NCBI GenBank assembly: GCA_913061095.1
Contig: CAJXVM010000002.1
Span: 186,001 to 250,000, forward strand
From: an uncultured Ignavibacteria bacterium
GTDB lineage: Bacteria; Bacteroidota; Ignavibacteria; SZUA-365
Length of the DNA stretch: 64,000 bases
Reading direction: 5' to 3'
Part shown: positions 58,052-64,000 of the stretch, in pieces
Layout: every line of letters begins with the position of its first letter
Numbering within the stretch: position 1 is the first letter of the stretch
Notes under the pieces: generated by a model
What the model was told of the DNA's origin: nothing
What the model saw: only the letters and a program-made list of their open reading frames with translations
The model's database searches: none
Position numbers and translations under genes: made by a program

Positions 58052-58960
58052 ATGCGTCCGCTGCTTATCACCCTGCTGCTCCTGGCCACGGGAGCAACGC
58101 TTTCCGCCCAGTCCACCATCGTCCTGCAGCCCGGGCCCGAAGACGGCAAGGATGCCATGGTCTGGGACGATCCGCTCTACAACAAGGCCGCGCGAAATTA
58201 CGCCGAGCACACCGAGATGCTGGTTCATGCCTGGACCGACCAGGGCGTGCCGGTGTACGCGCGGAGTTACATCGCCTTCGACCTTTCCGACATTCGCCGC
58301 AGAGACCTGCTTTCAGCCGAGTTGATTCTCGCGAACAATCCCGAGGGAACATTCGACGGCGAGCATCAGCCGTGGAGCGGTCCGAACCGTGCATTCATCC
58401 GACGCGTCATTACTCCGTGGACCGAACAGGAGATTTCCTGGGACAACCAGCCGTCCTACACCGACTACCATCAGGTGCTCATGCCGGCGTCGGTCAATGG
58501 ACATCAGACCTATCATGTGGATGTGACGGAACTGCTGCGCGACATGCTCTACCGTTTCCCCGACCGGAGCCACGGATTTGTCATCCTCCTCGAAGAGGAG
58601 TCGCATTACCGCGCGCTGGTGTTCGCCACCAGCGACTATCCGGTGGAGGAAAAGCGCCCGAAGCTTATCCTGAGGTTTGCCGGTGCAACCCCGGTGAAGC
58701 GGGTCCGTGCAACCGCACCCATGGATCTCACGGTCTATCCGAATCCTGCATCCGAGCAGATCGATGTCCATGCGGTGCTGCCCGCGGGTAGTCAGGGACA
58801 TGTGGAACTGCTTGACGCCGTTGGACAGGTGCTGCGCTCCTGGCAGGTACATAAGAGCACTGTGCTGCATGTCCCGCTTGGCGGACTGCCACCGGGACAG
58901 TACTGGGTGCGCCTCGGCAACAATGCATCCGTGACGGTAAAAGCCGTGGCGTTACACTGA
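58052..58960 (+). CDS. DNRLRE-like domain protein with T9SS sorting domain
   Basis: A 302-residue secreted protein. The ATG at 58052 follows GAGGAGGG; signal peptide MRPLLITLLLLATGATLSAQ. Residues about 20-215 match the DNRLRE / carbohydrate-binding-like beta domain (RSYIAFDLSDIRRRDLLSAEL, WTEQEISWDNQPSYTD, YHVDVTELLRDMLY, HGFVILLEEE, YPVEEKRPKLIL). Residues 228-302 are a T9SS sorting domain (LTVYPNPASEQIDVHAVL, LLDAVGQVLRSWQ, GLPPGQYWVRLG). Predicted surface-bound. The hairpin at 59010 may end its transcript. Confidence 0.85.
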   Translation: MRPLLITLLLLATGATLSAQSTIVLQPGPEDGKDAMVWDDPLYNKAARNYAEHTEMLVHAWTDQGVPVYARSYIAFDLSDIRRRDLLSAELILANNPEGTFDGEHQPWSGPNRAFIRRVITPWTEQEISWDNQPSYTDYHQVLMPASVNGHQTYHVDVTELLRDMLYRFPDRSHGFVILLEEESHYRALVFATSDYPVEEKRPKLILRFAGATPVKRVRATAPMDLTVYPNPASEQIDVHAVLPAGSQGHVELLDAVGQVLRSWQVHKSTVLHVPLGGLPPGQYWVRLGNNASVTVKAVALH

Positions 58961-59009
58961 ACCACGGGAAACCGCTGCAATGGGGTGCGTTCGGAGATAC
59001 CATGATACA

Positions 59010-59040
59010 TGGACCGATGGCAAACGGCGTCATCGGTCCA
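59010..59040 (+). terminator. Hairpin after the DNRLRE gene
   Basis: TGGACCGATG and CATCGGTCCA form a perfect 10-bp stem with an 11-base loop, 50 bases after the stop. No T run follows, so termination is uncertain. Confidence 0.45.
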
Positions 59041-59100
59041 TTGCATTACTGATTCAGCAAACTGTAATGCTGCTTTCAGGCTGCTGAAAGATTGCGCTGT

Positions 59101-59108
59101 TACCTTTG
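59101..59108 (+). promoter_or_regulatory. Possible -7 box of the PilX-like gene
   Basis: TACCTTTG matches TAnnTTTG exactly. The best -33 match (TTTC at 59074-59077) is 23 bases away, longer than the 20 bases seen before the tRNAs, so support is weak. Confidence 0.3.
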
Positions 59109-59246
59109 TTCACACCAGCCTGCCTCCGCCCCTGTCCGACAGGTGCGACCGCGGTATCGTCCGGGATACGGAACGCGTACACCGCGAACGCGTACACCGT
59201 GGAACTGACACGAGTATTCTCATATCATTCATACAGCGGAGGAATT

Positions 59247-60371
59247 ATGGACAAGTTGATGACGTATATACTGCTCGGCCTCGTGGTCACGACAGTATAT
59301 ACGGCCGTACAGAGCGTTGGCTCTCCCGCGGAAAAGGCGGGGGACGATGAGGTCCGCAGCAGTGCAATCCAGGCACGTGAACTCGCCGTGTCCGGCGTCG
59401 AATACGCCGTTCGCAGAATTACGGATGAACCCGACTGGGCGCGCGAAGAGCTGCCCGAGGAGATCACCTTGCCGGGTGTGCTGATCGAAGCGACGCCGAC
59501 GGACTGGCACGATTTCGTGAACGCCGACGCGAACGGGGATAACGCCTGCTTCGTCGTTGCGCGCAGCAGTGTGGAGGACGCGTCCGCCCGTGCGGAGGCC
59601 ATCATCGAGCGGCCGGGCGTGTGGGATACACCGAACGCTCTGCGATACGCCCTGTTCGCGGGGGAGAACCTGCATCTGGACGGGGACATCGTCGTGCGCG
59701 ATCTCGCCCGCCGGCGCTGGAACGCCAATGTGCACACCAACGGGAATCTCATTATCAGCGACGCGACGCTCGTGCAGGGCTTCGGGACATACAGCAGCAC
59801 GTTGAATGACGCGCACGTACCCGCGGAGAGCGTCTTCCTGCCGAATGTCAATCGTGGCGGTGTCGGTGTATACAGACATCCACAGATCGATCTGCCCGCG
59901 ATCAATCTCGTGCGATGGGAGCAGCTCGCCACACGCACCTATGCCTCGAGCACGACGCTGGCCGGTGAGCTTCATATCGGCGAAGCCTCGGATCCCGGAT
60001 TCTGGCTGATCAAGGGACACTGCAATCTGAAAGCAAATATCCGAGGAACCGGCGTAATCTTCGTTGAAGGGGATCTCCGGCTCTACGGATCGGATGCACG
60101 CTCGGTCGCTCGCGAGGCGGATGAGCATCTCTGCATCGTTGTCATGGGGAATGTGTTCGCGGAAGACGCAAAGCATACGGCAAATATTGTGTGCGACGGA
60201 TCCTTCTACGGGAGAGGAGAGGTGTTCCTGTACGGCTCTATCGCAACGCGGGGAAAAATCAGCAACAACGGGACGCTGGATATCTTCTATCGTCCCCTGC
60301 CCCCGGAACTTGCAGCCTCCGTCTGGGGACGAGAACCGCAGCCCCCTCGTATCGCGATGTACTTCGAATAA
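59247..60371 (+). CDS. PilX-like / pseudopilin-related membrane-anchored protein
   Basis: A 374-residue protein; the ATG at 59247 follows GCGGAGGA. One N-terminal TM helix (YILLGLVVTTVYTAV) is followed by SSAIQARELAVSGVEYAVRRI, the alanine-rich helix pattern of PilX-type minor pilins. The main part (about 130-340) is built of short repeated strands such as LHLDGDIVVRD, GNLIISDATLVQG, GELHIGEAS, GTGVIFVEGDLRLYG and GEVFLYGSIATRGKI, which suggests a right-handed beta helix as in bactofilin-like proteins. No pilus gene is near. Function unknown. Confidence 0.6.
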   Translation: MDKLMTYILLGLVVTTVYTAVQSVGSPAEKAGDDEVRSSAIQARELAVSGVEYAVRRITDEPDWAREELPEEITLPGVLIEATPTDWHDFVNADANGDNACFVVARSSVEDASARAEAIIERPGVWDTPNALRYALFAGENLHLDGDIVVRDLARRRWNANVHTNGNLIISDATLVQGFGTYSSTLNDAHVPAESVFLPNVNRGGVGVYRHPQIDLPAINLVRWEQLATRTYASSTTLAGELHIGEASDPGFWLIKGHCNLKANIRGTGVIFVEGDLRLYGSDARSVAREADEHLCIVVMGNVFAEDAKHTANIVCDGSFYGRGEVFLYGSIATRGKISNNGTLDIFYRPLPPELAASVWGREPQPPRIAMYFE

Positions 60372-60570
60372 CGACATGGATGCACCCCTAATAGAGTGCA
60401 GGCATGAAATCGATACAGAGAATCGTCACCCTTCGACAGCGTTCAGGGTGACGATTCTGTTTATCATGCGCGACGGACCGTCATAGCCAGTCCGTTGAAA
60501 AATGCTTCCCCCGGAGGGAAGGAATTGCATCGCCCCCGTCATGCCCGCACTGACGGAAACGGCGGTTTCG

Positions 60571-61656
60571 CTACTCCGTAGGCGGTGGCTCCGGTACCTG
60601 GTCCGCCGTATCACCCAGCTTGCGTCGTCGCGGCCGTCCTCCGGGAGCAACGGCGACAACGATGCTTCCGGGATTCGCCAGATCCTGGTCCCCACCCTGC
60701 GGTACGAAAGTCTGCTCATAGCTTCCGTCGGTCGTCAGAATCTCCGTTCCGCATTCCTCCAGGGCAAGCGTGGCCGTGCGATGGGGAAAGAGGTCGCGCG
60801 TGACATCCCCATGGCGCAGCGTGCGCGTGCTCTGCTCCTGCTTCGTCGAAATGATCGCAAGCTCCGGATGCATTTTTTCATAGAGGTCGAGCGGCGCGCT
60901 GTGCATGCTGCCGTGATGCGCAACCTTGATGACGGCGGCAGAGAGATAGCTCACGACTTTTTTCACGAGCGGATCGTGCTCACTGCTGCGTTCCAGCTGC
61001 GGATACTCCTGTGTTACATACGACCAGCTGTCGTACTCGGCGTCGCCCGCGAGAATGACGACAGACCTGCCCGCATCGCGCACTGCCTCGGCGCTCTGCG
61101 TTCCGCGGTATTCCCGGGAACGCATGAGGATCGCGTCGTCGCTGGTATGCTCGAAACGAAGCACGATCGATGCGTTGTTCATGTCCACCCCGTATGTGGC
61201 GTAGCGATTGCGCAGGGAAACCGAGGGCGCGAGTGCCGTGATGCGGACGCGCCCGAAATACCCCTCCATCCCGGAGGTCACCCGGCGCATGTTCACGCCC
61301 TGTGCAAGGACATTCTCGAGAATGCCCGCATATGTTGCGGACTTGTGACGGAAACCGCTGTCCCAGAATTCCATCGGACAGTACGCGGAGCGCAGCAGCG
61401 ACGATATGCCAGCGATGTGATCGTAATGCGGATGCGTTGCGCAGACGAAGGCCAGCCGCTTCTCCTGCGTAAGTCCATCACGCTGCTGGAGCTTCGCGAG
61501 ATAGGCCAGCGTCTTGTTTGCCTTGTAACAGTCGATGACGCCGTACTCCCGCTCACCGTTTGCATCCTCGGGAAACTGAACGATACAGGTGTCCCCGAAT
61601 CCCACATTCAGAAAATGGAATACAAGGTCTTCCCTTTTCAGCTTATCAGGCATCAT
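60571..61656 (-). CDS. Metallo-beta-lactamase fold hydrolase, ComEC/Rec2-like soluble type
   Basis: A 361-residue soluble MBL-fold protein. The metal motif THPHYDH (H75, H77, D79, H80) is intact; VVILAGDAEYDSW supplies the bridging Asp, and VIKVAHHGSMHSA the later His, the pattern of the ComEC nuclease-like domain. Unlike ComEC there are no membrane segments. The C-terminal tail is Pro/Arg-rich. The start overlaps the stop of the upstream gene (61646-62047) by 11 bases, so the two are coupled. A nuclease or phosphodiesterase is likely; the target is unknown. Confidence 0.82.
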   Translation of the reverse strand: MMPDKLKREDLVFHFLNVGFGDTCIVQFPEDANGEREYGVIDCYKANKTLAYLAKLQQRDGLTQEKRLAFVCATHPHYDHIAGISSLLRSAYCPMEFWDSGFRHKSATYAGILENVLAQGVNMRRVTSGMEGYFGRVRITALAPSVSLRNRYATYGVDMNNASIVLRFEHTSDDAILMRSREYRGTQSAEAVRDAGRSVVILAGDAEYDSWSYVTQEYPQLERSSEHDPLVKKVVSYLSAAVIKVAHHGSMHSAPLDLYEKMHPELAIISTKQEQSTRTLRHGDVTRDLFPHRTATLALEECGTEILTTDGSYEQTFVPQGGDQDLANPGSIVVAVAPGGRPRRRKLGDTADQVPEPPPTE

Positions 61657-62047
61657 GTCCCTCCTTCCGCAGCGCCTTATGGTAGCGGATCTTCACGCGC
61701 TCCTTGACAAACTGATCGACGCGCAGCAGCTGCGTTGTGCCGCGTGTCACCGCGATACGCGGGACGGCAGCAGCGGGCTCCGCGGTGCGAACGGCGCCGG
61801 CCAGGTAGACCTGTCCCTCCTCGAGCGACTGCCATTCCGGCACCGAGGCATGATCCTCCGTGATGTGCATTGCAGCCGCAAGTTCATCCGGTCCGATGAC
61901 AATTTCTTCTTCCGCCTCCCAGCAATCGAGCTCGTCGACGACAAGCTCGGCTCCAGGTTTCAGACGTGCCACGAGGATACGAAACAGCCGATCTCCCAGC
62001 TTTTCGTCCACCGTGATACGCCAGACACTATCAGTCTGCGCCTCCAT
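61646..62047 (-). CDS. Unknown protein coupled to the MBL-fold hydrolase
   Basis: A 133-residue soluble acidic protein without signal peptide. It begins MEAQTDSVWRITVDEKLGDRLFRILVARLKPG and contains ELDCWEAEEEIVIGPDELAAAMHI and LRVDQFVKERVKIRYHKALRK. No family is recognised. Its last 11 bases overlap the start of the MBL gene, which implies a functional pair (partner, inhibitor or specificity subunit). Nothing else in the surroundings hints at a pathway. Confidence 0.65.
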   Translation of the reverse strand: MEAQTDSVWRITVDEKLGDRLFRILVARLKPGAELVVDELDCWEAEEEIVIGPDELAAAMHITEDHASVPEWQSLEEGQVYLAGAVRTAEPAAAVPRIAVTRGTTQLLRVDQFVKERVKIRYHKALRKEGHDA

Positions 62048-62179
62048 GACAGTCCTCCGTTCAAATGACAGAAGCGCCGTCCGCTCAGATCGTGGATCGA
62101 GCGGCCCGGCATGTAGATGTACGATAAAGACGTGGGAAATATAGGATTTTTGGAGGGAAATTTCACGTCGTCGCCGGCA

Positions 62180-62776
62180 TCAGACGGTCGCAGACCAGGG
62201 CGGACCGTCCTGTCGGACCATTTCCTCGAGCACCTGCCGCGGATGCACGAATTCCTCGATGAACTTCACAAGGGATGCGGCCGCTCCGCGCAGCGCTTTC
62301 TCGGCATTGGCGTCGACAATCGCGCCGGACTCATCGAACACCTTCCGGATACCCGCGATGGAGACCGCGCCCGGCATGACGATCGCTCCAGCATGGGAAC
62401 AGACACTGCGCAGCTGTTCAAGGGTTTTGATCGCACCGATGCGTCCCGATGCCACGCCGAGCAGCGCGACCGGCTTCTGTTCAAGTGACGAAGGAAAACC
62501 GAGATTTTCGATGATCAGTTTCGTCATGGCGCTGAAGCTGCCATGGTATTCCGGTGAGGCGATTACCACTCCTGCCGCTTCGCGGACAGCGGCACGCAGC
62601 CGGCCGGCATCTTCCGTTTCCGGACTGCCCGGGAAGGAAAGCGTCATCTCACATGCATCGAGAATAACGGGATTCATCGCTCTGCGCTGAAGTTCATCAG
62701 CGACAATGCGCAGAGCGCGAAGCGTGTAATTGCCGGGACGGTTCGTCCCGGATATACAGATAATCTTTTCCATCAC
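62180..62776 (-). CDS. NAD(P)H-dependent FMN reductase
   Basis: A 198-residue flavodoxin-like reductase. The FMN phosphate loop is SGTNRPGNYTLRAL (variant of GSxRxxSxNxxL), followed by VVIASPEYHGSFSAMTKLIIENL, the P-E-Y-x-x-x-x-x-x-x-K signature, and PVALLGVASGRIGAIKTLEQLR. It reduces FMN or quinone-like compounds with NAD(P)H; the exact role is open. Lies 132 bases after the MBL-partner gene start on the same strand. Confidence 0.87.
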   Translation of the reverse strand: MMEKIICISGTNRPGNYTLRALRIVADELQRRAMNPVILDACEMTLSFPGSPETEDAGRLRAAVREAAGVVIASPEYHGSFSAMTKLIIENLGFPSSLEQKPVALLGVASGRIGAIKTLEQLRSVCSHAGAIVMPGAVSIAGIRKVFDESGAIVDANAEKALRGAAASLVKFIEEFVHPRQVLEEMVRQDGPPWSATV

Positions 62777-62830
62777 ACCGTCCAGTTGATTGCAGAGTAT
62801 CTGAACAACACGCTGAAGGGATTTCGGGTT

Positions 62831-63247
62831 TCAGATGCGAGGAACCGGACTGCGTGATCGAAGAAAGAGGTACAGAAAGACTGCCGCAAACAATCCATCG
62901 GTCAATGCTGAAGCAAGCACCATCCAGATGGGTTCAACGGCAGTGTAGTAGAGGAGGAGAAAGACCGCCGCGACCGTTTTCACGAGGATGATAAACGGCA
63001 TCAGCATTCCTCGCACCGATGCGGAACGGTAGGCGAGCATATAGAGCAACGCCATCAGGATATGGAACACTCCGCCCTGCGCCGGAAAGAAATGCTGCTC
63101 AATCGTACCCCATCCCGCCCATTCAAGGATGGGAACGGGCTGCACGATCAGGCCAACGCCGGTCGCGAATGAATGGATGGCGGCGAGGAGAAGGATGGTC
63201 CTCAGAATTGGGGCCACACGTATCGTGGGGGCGTCGGTCGGTTCCAT
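62831..63247 (-). CDS. Small four-TM membrane protein of unknown function
   Basis: A 138-residue membrane protein. I chose the ATG at 63247, which has AGGGA upstream and starts MEPTDAPTIRVAPILRTILL; the open frame continues to 63307. Four hydrophobic helices are visible (TILLLAAIHSFATGVGLIV, FHILMALLYMLAYRS, MPFIILVKTVAAVFLLLYY and DGLFAAVFLYLFL). The last helix is followed by an Arg-rich tail. No family recognised. It precedes the FMN reductase gene by 54 bases and may be cotranscribed. Confidence 0.65.
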   Translation of the reverse strand: MEPTDAPTIRVAPILRTILLLAAIHSFATGVGLIVQPVPILEWAGWGTIEQHFFPAQGGVFHILMALLYMLAYRSASVRGMLMPFIILVKTVAAVFLLLYYTAVEPIWMVLASALTDGLFAAVFLYLFLRSRSPVPRI

Positions 63248-63386
63248 GGCGGTCCCTGTCAGCTGTAGGAGGAAATGAAGCACCGCGGCGCTCGGCGTGA
63301 TGAACACCGCGGTGTGTTTTGTCTGCCAGGAACAAGATACAGAAACACGATATGTTTATCCAGAACTACCGGATATATGCGGCCGT

Positions 63387-64000
63387 TCAGGCGGCGCTGC
63401 GCGCGGCGTGGCGCTCGTAGTGCACGTCCGTCAGCTCGGTGGAGCGTTCCCAGAGACGCCGCGCAACCTCCTCATCCTGCGCGCGCTGAATCGGCTGCAC
63501 GCGAACGGGAGACCCGCTCATCTCGAGAAAACCATCCGGACCGAAGTACTCTCCTCCGCGCACGGAGGATTCCGTGGCCGCGCGGAGCGTTGGCAGCGCT
63601 GCCTGCTCGACGTCGTGAGCGATCAGGCGACTCGACCATTCCAGAAACGAGGAGTGCCGCTGCAGTTCGGTCATCGCGACACCGGGATGTGCGGCAACGG
63701 CAATCGTCGGGGCGCCTTCCTCTGCAAGACGGCGCTGCAGTTCAAACGTAAAGTGCAGGTTCGCGATCTTGCTATCTCCATATGCCTGCCATTTGCGGTA
63801 ACTGCGCCGTTCCCAGTGAAGATCTTCCAGGTCAGGGCGTCCCATCTTGTGCGCGCCACTGCTCACGGTGACCACACGCGATTCCGCGGTGCTTCGAAGC
63901 AGATCGAGCAGATGTCCCGTGAGCGCAAAATGACCAAGATGATTGACACCCATCTGCAGTTCGAATCCGTCCGCGGTTCTGGTGTACGGCGGAACCATCA
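63387..64000 (-). CDS. Short-chain dehydrogenase/reductase, C-terminal part (partial)
   Basis: The gene runs off the window edge; about 204 residues are visible and the NAD-binding TGxxxGxG start is missing. Visible SDR parts: [34 protein letters not shown] (given in part), [12 protein letters not shown] with the catalytic Ser, and [15 protein letters not shown] with Y and K of YxxxK, then [11 protein letters not shown]. This layout is typical of the retinol-dehydrogenase/WW-oxidoreductase-like SDR group. Substrate unknown. Confidence 0.88.
   Translation of the reverse strand, partial: MVPPYTRTADGFELQMGVNHLGHFALTGHLLDLLRSTAESRVVTVSSGAHKMGRPDLEDLHWERRSYRKWQAYGDSKIANLHFTFELQRRLAEEGAPTIAVAAHPGVAMTELQRHSSFLEWSSRLIAHDVEQAALPTLRAATESSVRGGEYFGPDGFLEMSGSPVRVQPIQRAQDEEVARRLWERSTELTDVHYERHAARSAA

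Overview
The window is a GC-rich chromosomal segment from a member of the Bacteroidota in the wide sense, most likely the Chlorobi/Ignavibacteria/Kapabacteria or Rhodothermia side. Three things point there: five secreted proteins end in a type IX secretion (T9SS) C-terminal sorting domain; both tRNA genes have the Bacteroidota-type -33/-7 promoter (CTTG, 20 bases, TAnnTT); and a membrane-arm complex I operon carries an embedded cation antiporter, an arrangement I recall from Rhodothermus. No phage, integrase, transposase, rRNA operon or CRISPR array is seen. The lineage call is inference.

Layout. 1-4.7 kb: end of a THUMP-like methyltransferase gene, an M20 dipeptidase, and two small beta-barrel genes plus an unknown secreted protein. 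5-9.4 kb: ABC-F protein (Uup type), a lipoprotein, and an alanine/ornithine-racemase-like enzyme paired with a GNAT acetyltransferase. 9.9-12.2 kb: flotillin plus an NfeD/YqiJ-like membrane partner with a strange Asp/His-rich linker. 12.5-18 kb: a 1583-residue surface protein built of cysteine-paired Ig-like repeats, and a barrel protein. 18.2-21.4 kb: encapsulated-ferritin-family protein, M23 peptidase and FAH-family hydrolase. 21.7-26.4 kb: an FG-GAP T9SS protein, then metK-ahcY (SAM cycle). 27-30.3 kb: tRNA-Thr, a fused pabA-pabB and pabC (4-aminobenzoate for folate). 30.4-39.9 kb: nuoJKLM, antiporter, nuoN, NAD(P)HX repair enzyme and VanZ-like protein in one long operon. 40.2-42.7 kb: YchF-like ATPase and a eukaryotic-type citrate synthase. 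43-45.9 kb: a compact base-repair cluster (Nudix, MutY/MIG-type glycosylase, Ogg2) followed by an ABC ATPase. 46-49.2 kb: nusB, UMF1-type transporter and zinc alcohol dehydrogenase. 49.3-60.4 kb: mostly lipoproteins and T9SS surface proteins, tRNA-Pro, an FGE-like lipoprotein, a two-TM (SLATT-like) protein and a PilX-like protein. 60.6-64 kb: a ComEC-type metallo-beta-lactamase protein with an overlapping partner gene, FMN reductase, a small membrane protein and a truncated SDR.

The second theme is repeats. At least six families of short periodic or palindromic sequence sit in the gaps: tetraloop palindromes built on CCCCACGC/GCGTGGGG, TGCAAAG heptamers, GAAGACAC-type arms around terminators at convergent gene ends, TTGGTTA and ATCTTTCC strings, and GGGGCGAGAT or CGCCC-TTTCA-GGGCG hairpins. 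Some have entered coding sequence in frame (pabAB linker, the gene near 4.6 kb, the signal peptide near 23.4 kb). No complete new defence or metabolic system is evident. The best candidates for new biology are the base-repair cluster, the EncFtn-type ferritin without a visible cargo signal, the antiporter inside complex I, the FGE-like lipoprotein, the MBL pair, and the palindrome family.
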